Positions 26,240 to 35,706 are shown, counted from the stretch's first letter. The stretch is DNA of 56,937 bases from an uncultured Prevotella sp. (GCA_900315695.1 ONAE01000003.1:1-56937), one strand, 5' to 3'. The notes: generated by a model from the sequence alone, not told the origin. A program made the numbers and translations.

Positions 26240-28588
26240 TTACCTTTTTTTCATTTTTGAAAAACTGTCATCTGTCATTTGTAAGAGGTAGCCGCGATGC
26301 ACCCACTGCGAGAGCATGTTGCGGGTACCACGAGTGTCCATGCCGTTGGCCTGTCGGATAAGGTCTGCATCATGTACTGTAAACTCGTCGGGCAACAGTT
26401 TTAGCAGGTTGCGAGGACCACGACGGCCAGTCTGCTCGTCGGCACTGCGGTTGGCGTTCTCGATAGCCTCACCGAAGAAAGTCATCTTGCAGAACATATC
26501 ATACTGAAGGCTCCAACGGACAAACTCCTCAATCTCTCGCGACCATTTATAGTCGTTGCAAATGTAGAGCACGCAAGCCTTCAAGTAGGCAATGACATTG
26601 GCACGGAACGACAGATTCTCATAAACCCTCGATTGTGAGAGACGGGCAAATTCTGCACATTCATCCTTCAACCGTTTGGCCAGACGGAAAGCCTGTGGGC
26701 AATCTATCACGCCAGCTGCACGGCAGAGGCGGTCAATGAATGGTCGCAGCTCTTCGTCGAAACCCGAATCATACGTGCCATAGACGGGCATGTCGGCTCC
26801 GATTTCCCGCTCTGGGATAGTACAGAAGTTGATGCGGCTGATGGGACCGTCGGTTAAGACATTGCGAAAATAGCGCTGTCCCTTTTGGATGGTCGTTGCT
26901 GCATTCCAATTGAACCGAATGCAAACCTTTTCCGTGACCGACTGCGTACCTACACGCGTCTGACCGTATCGGTTGTCTGGGTCGAAGGCCAGGCACATAA
27001 TCTGAAACTGCTGTGAGCCATGAGCCGAACCGCGAAGGGCATCAAACTGGTCGATCTCGTTCATCTTCGTATAGAGGAAATGCTCGTCAGCCTCTGCCAT
27101 GCGCATCACGAAAGCAGGGTTGGTCATGTCTGGGTCAACCTCTTGGATGACAAGCCCTTCAGGGCGCTGTCGCTTATCCTTGTTCGAGCCCTTCGAGTTC
27201 ACCTCCTTCTTCCAGTCTGCCTCACGCTTCAGATTCTCAGCATCACGCTTGCGGATATCCGCCATGATGTGGTTGATGGGTTGTGAGATGCAGTCCTTAC
27301 CGGCTCCCGTTCCAGCCATCAGCACATTCATAAAGGTAGCTTCGTGCATCACATTGTCGATATACGGGAAACGCACCTTCCACAGATGTGCACCCAACGA
27401 CGGAAAGATAGCGTGAGCCACAGCTGGCTTATAGATGTCGGGCGTCTTCGAGGTAAGCAGCTGAACCACCTTCGGCAGTTTCTTCGGCATTTCTGGCGCA
27501 CATGGGGCCTGTCCCTGCTGTGCAGAGCTTGCGTCGCACAGAGGGTCTGTCCCCGTGTGCAAGGATTCTGCTTTCACCATCTTCAGCGACTTGGCCAATA
27601 CCTTTCGCTGAAACTGCGACATCTTCTGATTCGGGTCACTGTATTTCGAGTAGAAATCATCTACCAACTGCTGAATATTCTTATCCTGCCAATTCTGAGC
27701 CATGCGAACCTGCAACACACCCAGCAGCTCTTCCTTCTTCAACAACTGGGTAGCGCCTACAGAGAGAATGCTCTTAAGCGCCTCATGCCGATGACCTTCC
27801 ACGATGAGCACGTCGGGTGTCAGCTCTGCCTCCTTCATACAAGCATCAAAAATATATAATGTACGGGCGTCGGCAGTTGTTGGTTGAGGCTCTGCTGAAA
27901 GCATAGAGCTATCCTGGGCGGTAGCCTTTTCACTTCCGCAAAGCGGTCGGCCATCCACATCAAGTCCCCGTTGCAGATAAGCCTCTCGACGCTCCTCCAA
28001 CTCATCGCCCTCAATGGGTTCCAGCCAATGCTCAGAGCGGAATGTTTCCTGGTCGATACCTGTTACATAGATGTATCTTTCGGGTGTGAAGCACGATGCA
28101 TCAAGCAGCTCGTCGGCATCAAAGCCAATCTCCTCGCAGAAAGCACGCTGGGCTTCTTCGATGGTCATGCCTTTCGGAATACGGATGTAGATGTGGCCTT
28201 TACCACGAGCCGAATAAGCCTCACGCAGCACCATGTCGTGCCACTCCGACATCTCGTCTTTGTTTACCTCCAACGCTTTCTCAAAAGCCCCGCGCACCAG
28301 CTTGGGGTTGTCAATATCCACACACGTCATAAAGGTGAAAGCCTCAGGGATGATACTGTCCTGTGAACGATGGTCGTCCTTGAACGCTGTGTAGTGAGGG
28401 CAGAGGAATGGCAACCAGTCTTTCTTCTCCTCCCGTCCGGCACGGATATCTGCAACATCGCGGCGGAGCCACTCCTGGCGGAGCAACTCGTCGAGCTGCT
28501 CCCCAGTTTGTGTTTCTGCATATCCCCGATTGTTTTTCTGCTTGTCGGCAAAATGCTTTGTGTTCAGTGCTATCAGTCTGTTTACCAT
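26240..28588 (-). CDS. DUF3987 protein with BT4734-like N-terminal domain
   Basis: A 782-residue protein. Residues 60-210 resemble the BT4734/primase-like N-terminal domain (FMTCVDIDNPKLV, GHIYIRIPKGM). Residues 370-780 match DUF3987, a P-loop helicase-like region with VLMAGTGAGKDCIS as Walker A. Such proteins accompany mobile elements and capsule loci in Bacteroidota and are thought to act in DNA replication or transfer, without direct proof. Its last codons (QMTDDSFSKMKK) are encoded by a TGACAGATGACAG-type sequence whose near copy lies at 36296-36318. It overlaps the preceding small gene by 7 bases. Confidence 0.85.
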   Translation of the reverse strand: MVNRLIALNTKHFADKQKNNRGYAETQTGEQLDELLRQEWLRRDVADIRAGREEKKDWLPFLCPHYTAFKDDHRSQDSIIPEAFTFMTCVDIDNPKLVRGAFEKALEVNKDEMSEWHDMVLREAYSARGKGHIYIRIPKGMTIEEAQRAFCEEIGFDADELLDASCFTPERYIYVTGIDQETFRSEHWLEPIEGDELEERREAYLQRGLDVDGRPLCGSEKATAQDSSMLSAEPQPTTADARTLYIFDACMKEAELTPDVLIVEGHRHEALKSILSVGATQLLKKEELLGVLQVRMAQNWQDKNIQQLVDDFYSKYSDPNQKMSQFQRKVLAKSLKMVKAESLHTGTDPLCDASSAQQGQAPCAPEMPKKLPKVVQLLTSKTPDIYKPAVAHAIFPSLGAHLWKVRFPYIDNVMHEATFMNVLMAGTGAGKDCISQPINHIMADIRKRDAENLKREADWKKEVNSKGSNKDKRQRPEGLVIQEVDPDMTNPAFVMRMAEADEHFLYTKMNEIDQFDALRGSAHGSQQFQIMCLAFDPDNRYGQTRVGTQSVTEKVCIRFNWNAATTIQKGQRYFRNVLTDGPISRINFCTIPEREIGADMPVYGTYDSGFDEELRPFIDRLCRAAGVIDCPQAFRLAKRLKDECAEFARLSQSRVYENLSFRANVIAYLKACVLYICNDYKWSREIEEFVRWSLQYDMFCKMTFFGEAIENANRSADEQTGRRGPRNLLKLLPDEFTVHDADLIRQANGMDTRGTRNMLSQWVHRGYLLQMTDDSFSKMKKR
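26261..26283. repeat. 23-base direct repeat, left copy
   Basis: The sequence begins AAAAACTGTCATCTGTCATT and differs from the right copy at 36296-36318 at two of 23 positions. It lies within the last codons of the DUF3987 gene. The copies are in the same orientation and enclose about 10 kb including the restriction-modification operon. Confidence 0.55.
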
Positions 28589-29016
28589 ACGGTTTCCTCC
28601 TTTCTTGTGTTAAAGTAAGCCATGATTTCTTCGCTCTCCCGATAGAAGAGGCTCTTCATCAATGAGAGTGGATAGCGGCGAGGGAATCTGAACTCCACCT
28701 TCAGGCATCCGCGCTGTCCGTGGTTCATCTCGCGAGTACGCTTCACATCAGCGTGGGCTGTCTGGAAGAGCGTCTCATACTTTGGGCCGTTCAGTCCGTC
28801 GCGGTAACGCTTCATGCACGTCCTGCCGTCTTCTTCCACCATCACCCCTGCACGATAGCGCACGATGCCCTTGCCGTCGGCTGTCACGGGAGCCTTGTCC
28901 TGCTCCCAAACGCATGGGTAGATGTTGATATCGCCGTTGTTCATGAATGTGGTCTGTGTGTCCATCTGGACGTTCTGCAGAATCTGCTGCTTGTAACTGT
29001 TGTTTACTGTTTCCAT
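28582..29016 (-). CDS. Unknown protein of the DUF3987 cassette
   Basis: A 144-residue protein (METVNNSYKQQILQNVQ...) with no signal peptide or membrane segment. Visible patches are VRYRAGVMVEEDGRTCMKRYRDGLNG and a C-terminal LKVEFRFPRRYPLSLMKSLFYRESEE. I do not recognise a family. It overlaps the start of the DUF3987 gene by 7 bases, so both are probably translated together. An alternative start at 29082, which follows GTGAGGAGG, would add MRRMFPGKCAK...; that Shine-Dalgarno is strong, so the longer form cannot be excluded. Confidence 0.65.
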   Translation of the reverse strand: METVNNSYKQQILQNVQMDTQTTFMNNGDINIYPCVWEQDKAPVTADGKGIVRYRAGVMVEEDGRTCMKRYRDGLNGPKYETLFQTAHADVKRTREMNHGQRGCLKVEFRFPRRYPLSLMKSLFYRESEEIMAYFNTRKEETVW

Positions 29017-29166
29017 GTTTTGAGTTGTTTGCGAGAAGAAGGTTGGAATCTTTGCGCATTTACCCGGGAACATCCTCCTCACTTCAACTCAGGGTTAATA
29101 CTAATGTTACTTCTTGGAACTCACCCAGTCGGGGTTTATAGAGCCCGTGGTCTCTTGTTCACGATG

Positions 29167-29174
29167 CAAAGGTA
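29167..29174 (-). promoter_or_regulatory. -7 box of the DUF3987 cassette
   Basis: TACCTTTG followed by GCATCG on the minus strand. Transcription from here would give an unusually long leader of about 145 bases before ATG 29016. Confidence 0.6.
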
Positions 29175-29178
29175 AGCA

Positions 29179-29212
29179 CAAAAAAAGAAGTGGCGGTCAC
29201 TTCCGTAACCGC
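29179..29212 (-). terminator. Terminator of the restriction-modification operon
   Basis: On the minus strand GCGGTTAC (29212-29205), loop GGAA, GTGACCGC (29200-29193) pair at all eight positions with one G-U. A few bases later comes a run of seven T (CTTCTTTTTTT). It ends transcription coming from the gene at 29270 and separates that operon from the cassette promoter at 29167. Confidence 0.8.
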
Positions 29213-29271
29213 CGTATAATGTCCGTATAAAGTCCGTATATTAAAACCTCGAAATACGGAAATTCCGTATT
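29203..29271. repeat. CCGTATA iterons and TACGGAA palindrome
   Basis: CCGTATA occurs at 29212, 29223 and 29234, spaced exactly 11 bases, with a partial CCGTA at 29203. A perfect inverted repeat AATACGGAA/TTCCGTATT (29253-29261 and 29263-29271) overlaps the stop codon of the 29270 gene. The phased half-sites suggest binding by a dimeric or multimeric protein just upstream of the DUF3987 cassette promoter. Confidence 0.6.
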
Positions 29272-29896
29272 ACAACATTTTTTCTATCGCATTCCACAGT
29301 TCTTCGCAGAAGTCCTCTTGGGGATTGTTCTTCATGTCATAGTAAGCCTCAATTCTATCATGAGGATCGGTTATTACTTTAGTATAGTTCTTCATGGTGC
29401 TTTCGCTGATATGCAGTCTTTCTGGGAACTCTTCAGGGGTAATGCTATCTGCCATATTTTGGAAATCCGTCTGAGTAAAGCCCGCTTTTTCCAAGCGGTC
29501 TCGTACAACCAAGAAAGTTCCTATCCAATGATTCTTGGTTGTAAACCATTTTCTGTTGTGCATTTCCAACAGGGCTGACTTTAAAAGTTTGGCACGAGCA
29601 GTTGTATCCAAACGACGATACTTAGTTCTTGCGTCCACTTCCAATTGCTGAGGGCGAAGCAATTCGTTGGGTGCTCCGGGTAAACAGACCTCGTTGATGC
29701 GCCTAAATTTGACAATACGGGCCACGCAGCCGATGATATAAAGGTCGGTTGGATCACAACTATGAGCATAAATCAGCAGTGCATCGGTATACGTCGTATT
29801 TCCGGTGTTATACTGTGCCATTTTAAGTACATTTGCAATACTTTGCGGCACCGTATCGATTTCAATAAACTCTTTCTCGTAGTCCTTTCTCATCAC
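29270..29896 (-). CDS. Unknown protein, last gene of type III R-M operon
   Basis: A 208-residue protein with no signal peptide or membrane span. The N-terminal half is helical (ADLIYAHSCDPTDLY-like region, then VARIVKFRRINEVCLPGAPNE). The C-terminal part contains FPERLHISESTMKNYTKVI, which could be a helix-turn-helix. It starts 2 bases after the preceding gene and ends at a terminator, so it belongs to the mod-res transcript. I do not recognise a family. The iteron/palindrome array beginning at its stop codon makes a DNA-binding or regulatory role worth considering, but this is inference. Confidence 0.65.
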   Translation of the reverse strand: MMRKDYEKEFIEIDTVPQSIANVLKMAQYNTGNTTYTDALLIYAHSCDPTDLYIIGCVARIVKFRRINEVCLPGAPNELLRPQQLEVDARTKYRRLDTTARAKLLKSALLEMHNRKWFTTKNHWIGTFLVVRDRLEKAGFTQTDFQNMADSITPEEFPERLHISESTMKNYTKVITDPHDRIEAYYDMKNNPQEDFCEELWNAIEKML

Positions 29897-29898
29897 GG

Positions 29899-30702
29899 CT
29901 ATTTGCGACTGTAATCGTTATAGCTGTTGTTGAGAGCCTGAACAATTCGTTCTAATGCTTCATTATCTTTGATGCGAGTCTCCTCATTCACAAGATTGTC
30001 ACTGACGATTTCGTCAACATAGAAATCAACCGTTGCGTTCCTGCTTTTCATGATTGACAGATATTGTTGCATGAAGTGATCCATCATCGGAACAATATGT
30101 TCGACTTCACTCTTATAAAATGGAAGTTCGAATGCGATAAGACCGTCATTAGTTTCGCAGTATAGACTTGGAAGAGTCCGTCCGTATCCTACTTTGTGAT
30201 ACCTTATAGTCAACATCATCTCCATGTGTTCGACAGGATCAGGCAGCACAAGGCCAAAGCCAACCTTTTCCAGATAATTCCTTAAATTGTAAATCCCGTA
30301 TTCGCGATATTTATTCTGCATCGCATCTATATGACTAAAACCATCGACAACAAGCACAACGAAGTCATCCCACCCAAAGGGATACGAATCTTCATTCTGG
30401 TCAGTGTCCCACAGTCCCAAAACGTCTACGTCGTTAACTTCTACCTTGCTCCACACGTTTCCTTCGCCACCTCCCCAATAAGCTGCTCTCGTCGGATCGG
30501 CGCGACGGTTGCCCATCCTGCGCTTAAACACATTCTTATCAACATAGCTAACCACAGGATGACTGCGAGTATAAATGTCTATACTTTTCGGCTCAAAAGA
30601 GTTTTCACCTACCACAATAAGAGTACCTATTTGTATTCCTACAACTCCTCCGTAATGTATAATCTGGTAGGGAGGTTCTAACTTTACAAAATGTGACTCC
30701 AT
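29899..30702 (-). CDS. Unknown protein in type III R-M operon
   Basis: A 267-residue protein, acidic and aromatic-rich, with no signal peptide or membrane segment. Noticeable patches are IIHYGGVVGIQIGTLIVVG near the N terminus, RADPTRAAYWGGGEGNVW near residue 70 and FGWDDFVVLVVDGF near residue 110. No known catalytic motif is obvious. It starts 20 bases after the res stop and is followed after 2 bases by another unknown gene, all before the terminator at 29179-29212. Co-transcription suggests an accessory role in restriction or immunity, for example a nuclease inhibitor or second effector. No function is claimed. Confidence 0.65.
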   Translation of the reverse strand: MESHFVKLEPPYQIIHYGGVVGIQIGTLIVVGENSFEPKSIDIYTRSHPVVSYVDKNVFKRRMGNRRADPTRAAYWGGGEGNVWSKVEVNDVDVLGLWDTDQNEDSYPFGWDDFVVLVVDGFSHIDAMQNKYREYGIYNLRNYLEKVGFGLVLPDPVEHMEMMLTIRYHKVGYGRTLPSLYCETNDGLIAFELPFYKSEVEHIVPMMDHFMQQYLSIMKSRNATVDFYVDEIVSDNLVNEETRIKDNEALERIVQALNNSYNDYSRK

Positions 30703-30722
30703 CTTTTATTCGTATTTCAGTA

Positions 30723-33704
30723 TTAATTATTTTCAAGAATTTCCTTAATAATCTCGCCGACTCCCTTGCTGTTAATCTGTCTCTTATACTTCACGTTATA
30801 GCCGTCTCTTTTCAGACTTTCAAAAAACAACTCGGCACAGGCAATCTTAGCTTTCTCTTCTCCGCGTAACTGACTGTCCATAGCAATGTCCTTCGTTTCC
30901 ACAATAAGATTCAGTCGGGTCTGCCCATCTTTATGGCGTACCACATACATGAAGTCGGGACTATAGCTCGAATTGGCGATAGTAGGGATTTGAAGACTCT
31001 TTGTAGGAATCTTGCCATAAACGGTCACGCTATCTATGTCGTTACGAATATTCACACGCTCCAAAGGCGAGTCATAAACAAGTTTGTCATAAAGATATTT
31101 GTCAGAAACAATAGCGTTTTCTTCCATCTTCATACCTACACGAGCTTGTACTATCTCAGGCAGTACCTCACCTTGTGCATCGGTCAAAGCAGTTTGGAGG
31201 GGTGACAGATGGGTGCGCTGATAGTGGAACTGCCCTTGCAGGTTATCCACCATCCAGTTTTTGATGTTATTGATGTTCTCGCCCAATGTATGTTCGGTAA
31301 AACAGTCGTTAATCGCCACTTTAGGATGGTTCTTTACCCACGTCTTGATGGCCTCATGAAGCATCGCCACAGGGACGGACGTTGCACGGCTTAGCCGTTT
31401 AATGTATTCTCCGTAAGCCATTCTGGTAGCTTTCACCGTGAATTCAAGGCCAGCGTCTTGAACAGTTGCCATGTTGCCTTCATCAGTATCTACTTCTTGG
31501 CGATCTGTACGAGCGGTATAGTAATCCGTAAAAGAGAGTATCGGATTTGGCAAGGCAGATGCAAGTTTTGTACTGATCTCATTGTCGAAGAAAAGCACAT
31601 ACTTACTGTTGATTTTCTGCCATAGTTCACGAAGCTGGTCAAAGTTCTCGCGACGTATCTTGATCTTCTTTTGCTCTGCCTTATTTCTGTTCTCAATCTT
31701 GCCAGCGAAGTTATCAGGAACGGCAAACTCAGGATATTCATCAAGGAAAGCATTCCTATTCTCTTCTTTCACCTTGAAAGTGAGCAACGATACATATTTC
31801 TTCATTGCAAGCTCCTCAGCAAGCTCCTCTGGATCCATCTTTCTGAGTTCTGCCACGCGACGAATATCTTCCTCAGTTATCTTGTCAATAACATGAACCA
31901 CCTTCAACTGGCTATTGATTTCCTTAACCAGCCGCTCAGCAAAGTCGGCTTCGGTGAAATCCACTATATAGTTCAGTTTGAATTCGGTGGTTGTATTGCG
32001 GTGGCCTGTTTCATCCACTGGCAGGCGCAGTCCACGACCTACTTCCTGAAGCTTGCTTATCTCACTGCCACTACTGCGCAACTTACAAATGGTAAAGACG
32101 TTGGGGTTGTCCCAGCCTTCACGAAGCGTCCATTTCGAGAAGAAGAACCGACGCACAATCCACTGCCCGTCATCGTCCTTGAAGCGAAGCATATCTTTTT
32201 TATTCTTTAGGATGTCGTCCATTTCTTTCTCGATTTCCTCGTCGGTATCCTGCTTGTCTTGAGCGAAATAACCTGCCGAACATTCTTCTAAACGGTCAAG
32301 TGAGGCTTGCATGAAATCCCTATATGCACCTTCACTCTTAGTAATCTGTTCCTGAAGCTGTTTTTTCAATTCCTCGTTGAACATCTCACGAAGCCAGGCA
32401 TTCTCACCACGGAACGATTCAATGTTACCGATAAAGAACAATGCGATGGTCTTTATCTTGCGGGGCAGATAGAAGTTTTCACGCTCGGTTTCAAAGTGGC
32501 GAGTGAGAGCCGTTTGTATCATCAGGCGCTGGTAAGAATCACTATAGGCATCTACACTGACGTCCATGCCGGTCTGCAACTCGCGACCATTGCTTAGATC
32601 CACTTTGCCGTTACCAATGTCACTCACGGTGAGGTTATCCATTGCACTGATGTCGAAGGCACCTCCAAGCGATTCACCTTCATGTAGGCTTTTCGACTTG
32701 CTACCTTTAGCGCTTATCAATTGAAAGTGAGCCAGTTCTTTTCCGTCAGAGCCTATGAACCTCAGCCTTTCTTTGCCACCGCCCTCAGCCTCTACATGCT
32801 CTTTCGCCACACCCTTAATCAGGTTATTGCGGAATGCATCGAAAGCATTAAGATCGTAAATCAGATTCTCATAGTCTATGTAGGTGTGCTTCTGGCTGCC
32901 CCTACCTGCAGTATTTTCAGGGAAAGTTGCACCGAAGCGAATAAGGCACTGAGGCTCTATCTGTTCCATAATCACCTTGTAGGCGGCATTCTTTCGATCA
33001 AACTTATGCGGCTCGTCGATGATGACAAAGGGGCGCGTTGCCTTCAGCGCTTTCATTGGGCAGTGAATACCGTCATAGCCATTACTGAAGGTGCCACGCA
33101 ACACCTTACCATTGGTCAGCAGCTGCATGTTCACTAAAGCTACATAGATGGTGTTCTTGTCATCCTTAGAACCCCAATAGAAGTCACGGACTGAAGATGG
33201 AAAGAGTTGCTTTCCTTTCTTTTTACCCTTCATGGCGTTAATCACGCAGAGGTCTATCTTCACACTCTCGTAACCACCAGTATCACTAAAATGGTGCATC
33301 ACGGCTGGGTCACCCAAGAAGGCTTCGGCACCAGTCTTGATGGGATGCGTGGGTACTACCACTATAAACTTGTTCACACCATAGCGCTTGTGAAGCTCGT
33401 ACATGGTATGGGTATATACGTAGGTCTTACCCGTACCCGTCTCCATCTTCACGTCGAGGTTCAGTGTCTGCTGGGAACTATTGCCAAAAGGTACTTTCTG
33501 ATACTTGTCACCGTGGGCATCCTCCTTCTGTTGGGCATTGCTGATATTCATGATGAGTTGCTGACGGTTAGCTACGAAGTCGAATATGGGGTTCTGACGT
33601 TGCCCGCGCTCACCATCTTTGGTTGGTATGCCCTCAAAAATTTCAGCAATACTCTCAACAGGCAACTCCTGATGCTTCAGTCCTGATTCCAGATATAATT
33701 CCAT
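30723..33704 (-). CDS. Type III restriction enzyme Res subunit
   Basis: A 993-residue SF2 helicase-nuclease. Walker A is METGTGKTY (residues 87-95) and the DEAD-box equivalent is VIIDEPHKF near residue 225. Helicase motif VI is suggested by EVGRGLRLPVDETGHR near residue 585. A PD-ExK nuclease site appears near the C terminus: Pro916-Asp917 in YSPDF and Glu936-Thr-Lys938 in IVETKD. With Mod it translocates along DNA and cuts unmodified DNA near paired asymmetric sites. It starts 14 bases after the mod stop. All motifs are present, so it should be active. Confidence 0.93.
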   Translation of the reverse strand: MELYLESGLKHQELPVESIAEIFEGIPTKDGERGQRQNPIFDFVANRQQLIMNISNAQQKEDAHGDKYQKVPFGNSSQQTLNLDVKMETGTGKTYVYTHTMYELHKRYGVNKFIVVVPTHPIKTGAEAFLGDPAVMHHFSDTGGYESVKIDLCVINAMKGKKKGKQLFPSSVRDFYWGSKDDKNTIYVALVNMQLLTNGKVLRGTFSNGYDGIHCPMKALKATRPFVIIDEPHKFDRKNAAYKVIMEQIEPQCLIRFGATFPENTAGRGSQKHTYIDYENLIYDLNAFDAFRNNLIKGVAKEHVEAEGGGKERLRFIGSDGKELAHFQLISAKGSKSKSLHEGESLGGAFDISAMDNLTVSDIGNGKVDLSNGRELQTGMDVSVDAYSDSYQRLMIQTALTRHFETERENFYLPRKIKTIALFFIGNIESFRGENAWLREMFNEELKKQLQEQITKSEGAYRDFMQASLDRLEECSAGYFAQDKQDTDEEIEKEMDDILKNKKDMLRFKDDDGQWIVRRFFFSKWTLREGWDNPNVFTICKLRSSGSEISKLQEVGRGLRLPVDETGHRNTTTEFKLNYIVDFTEADFAERLVKEINSQLKVVHVIDKITEEDIRRVAELRKMDPEELAEELAMKKYVSLLTFKVKEENRNAFLDEYPEFAVPDNFAGKIENRNKAEQKKIKIRRENFDQLRELWQKINSKYVLFFDNEISTKLASALPNPILSFTDYYTARTDRQEVDTDEGNMATVQDAGLEFTVKATRMAYGEYIKRLSRATSVPVAMLHEAIKTWVKNHPKVAINDCFTEHTLGENINNIKNWMVDNLQGQFHYQRTHLSPLQTALTDAQGEVLPEIVQARVGMKMEENAIVSDKYLYDKLVYDSPLERVNIRNDIDSVTVYGKIPTKSLQIPTIANSSYSPDFMYVVRHKDGQTRLNLIVETKDIAMDSQLRGEEKAKIACAELFFESLKRDGYNVKYKRQINSKGVGEIIKEILENN

Positions 33705-33718
33705 ACTTCTTTCCGTGG

Positions 33719-35608
33719 TTAATACCTGACATCCAGTGTAATCTTATTGCCGCGTGCATCTGCCAAAGCCCTCAGGTTCTTGTCAAGCATCAGTCGCGTA
33801 CTATATCCCATACCATAGCCGAATACAACAATCACATCGGGGTTGAACTGCTGCGTCGTATCAACCATCTTGTCGATGAGCTCAGCCATCTCTTCCTGAT
33901 AGAAGTCGGCATCAAGCAGATAGAGGTGCTTGCCGCAAAGATAAGCCGTATAGTCTTTCAACTTCACTTCTGTTACCTTCGGATTCAGTCCGTAGCCGTC
34001 GCGGCAGAGCCATGTGGTAAGCACCGTCTGCGCACCAAACTTCGACAGGATATCATTGTCGTTCATGTTTGCATTCATATCGAAGTCATACAGGCGGTCA
34101 ATGGTATCACCTTCAAAGTCTTCCAGCGTGTAGTGCTTAAAGCCCAAGTCGCCCTTAAACAGAGGATTCGCCTCGGCTATCTGCTTGGCAGCACGACGAA
34201 TGCGCTCCTGACCTACTTCGTCAATGGTCTTATAGCCGGCTTTTGCGGCTTCACTGTCGGGTTTGCAGGATTCTTGGAGTTGAACCATGAAGTATTTTAT
34301 ATTATAGCCTTCCATGGCATTTAGTTCCATAATAGCCTGTGCGGTTGATGATGCTCCTCCAAAAAAGTCCATTACCAATCCATCTCGCGATCCCATTCTC
34401 AATAAATGTTTTACAAGTTCCACAGGTTTAGGTGTATCAAAGACTGCTATACCATCAAATAATTCTTTCAAATCATTTTTAGCTTTTTCATTCGTACCTC
34501 CTTCTTTTGCCATTATCATAGTTTCAGGAGTCAGTCCTCTTTCTTTAGCATAGAGATAGGTTTTAACTCTTGGTACCCCATTTCCATCGCTGCCAAACCA
34601 AATTCTATTGTCATCTATTGCTTTCTGCATAACATCCTGTGTATGAATCCAGCATCGCCCGCTTGGCAGTGTATGTTTTTTACCATTTGGCGCTGTTAGA
34701 ACATAGAACTGATTTTCAGTCCCATGACCAGCTTGAGCATGTGCAGGATCAGATTTCCAAGGTCCTCGGGGGTCATTATCTGGATTACTATAGCTTGAAA
34801 GAGCCTTTGCATTCATTGGTAGTTGTCGAATACGCCTCGTTTCTTCATCAAGATAAGTTCTAGAGTAACACAAAATGTAATCGTGTCTAACAGAAGTTTC
34901 TTTTCTATTCTCTCTATTAAGCCTCTTTTCCCAAATAAAGACTGCTATAAAATTCTCAATACCAAAGATTTCGTCACATAGTAATTTCAAATTTGCCTGC
35001 TCATTATCATCAATGGATATGAAAATAACGCCATCCTTTGAGAGCATATCTTTGGCCAATTCCAAACGTGGCAGCATAAAAGTCAACCATGCAGCATCGC
35101 TTGCTGACGATGATTTTTTCATGTCGATTATATGCTCTGCCTGTTCAAGGTTGATGCCCAACTTGGAACTCAATTCTTCGGCTTTAAAATCAAACTTGTC
35201 ATTATAGGTAAAACCATCTTCGCCCGTATTATACGGCGGGTCGATATATATGCACTTCACCTGCCCAGAATACGACTTGCAGAGATGCTTCAGTGCATCT
35301 AGGTTGTCACCACTGATGTAGATGTTCTCGCTATCGCGGTTCTCTGGCTTGCTATTGTGTGGCTCATCAGGGCGAATCACAGTGAGACTCTCCTGATTCG
35401 CAATCATGCGGGCATAGCTCTTACCTAGGAAGTTAAATCCCTGGTTCTCCTCAACGATGTTGATTTCATCCCCAATCATTGCACGGAACTTTTCCAAGTC
35501 GAACTTACCCTCATTGTTGAAACAGCCGTCGAAGTGCTCTCTCAGCAGCTGCACCTCGCGACTATTAACCTTCACTTCTTCGTTCTGTTCTAAAATGTCT
35601 CGTAACAT
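33719..35608 (-). CDS. Type III DNA methyltransferase Mod subunit
   Basis: A 629-residue N6-adenine methyltransferase of the beta class. Motif IV is YIDPPYNTGEDGF (DPPY at 123-126), and the SAM-binding motif I comes later, in VMDFFGGASSTAQAI (residues 414-420). The region between, about 220-400, should hold the target recognition domain. That stretch, roughly 34290-35020, is visibly more AT-rich than the gene's ends, as expected if recognition domains have been exchanged. Mod modifies the host sites and supplies specificity to Res. It is the first gene of a four-gene operon with a -7 box at 35650-35657. Confidence 0.93.
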   Translation of the reverse strand: MLRDILEQNEEVKVNSREVQLLREHFDGCFNNEGKFDLEKFRAMIGDEINIVEENQGFNFLGKSYARMIANQESLTVIRPDEPHNSKPENRDSENIYISGDNLDALKHLCKSYSGQVKCIYIDPPYNTGEDGFTYNDKFDFKAEELSSKLGINLEQAEHIIDMKKSSSASDAAWLTFMLPRLELAKDMLSKDGVIFISIDDNEQANLKLLCDEIFGIENFIAVFIWEKRLNRENRKETSVRHDYILCYSRTYLDEETRRIRQLPMNAKALSSYSNPDNDPRGPWKSDPAHAQAGHGTENQFYVLTAPNGKKHTLPSGRCWIHTQDVMQKAIDDNRIWFGSDGNGVPRVKTYLYAKERGLTPETMIMAKEGGTNEKAKNDLKELFDGIAVFDTPKPVELVKHLLRMGSRDGLVMDFFGGASSTAQAIMELNAMEGYNIKYFMVQLQESCKPDSEAAKAGYKTIDEVGQERIRRAAKQIAEANPLFKGDLGFKHYTLEDFEGDTIDRLYDFDMNANMNDNDILSKFGAQTVLTTWLCRDGYGLNPKVTEVKLKDYTAYLCGKHLYLLDADFYQEEMAELIDKMVDTTQQFNPDVIVVFGYGMGYSTRLMLDKNLRALADARGNKITLDVRY

Positions 35609-35649
35609 ATATTATTTTTCATCTATTTTTCGATACTTCAATTAAAGCG

Positions 35650-35657
35650 CAAAGTTA
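35650..35657 (-). promoter_or_regulatory. -7 box for the restriction-modification operon
   Basis: TAACTTTG followed by GCGC on the minus strand, 41 bases upstream of ATG 35608. No good -33 element is visible in the AT-rich upstream sequence. Confidence 0.55.
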
Positions 35658-35706
35658 CAAAAATAAAACGATATATTAGGGAATTATTCCAAAATCTTCA
35701 CCAATT

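Noticed and set aside
33623-34324. Plus-strand ORF of 233 codons over the mod gene end
   Set aside because: Antisense to mod with intact catalytic motif; no promoter or recognisable protein pattern.
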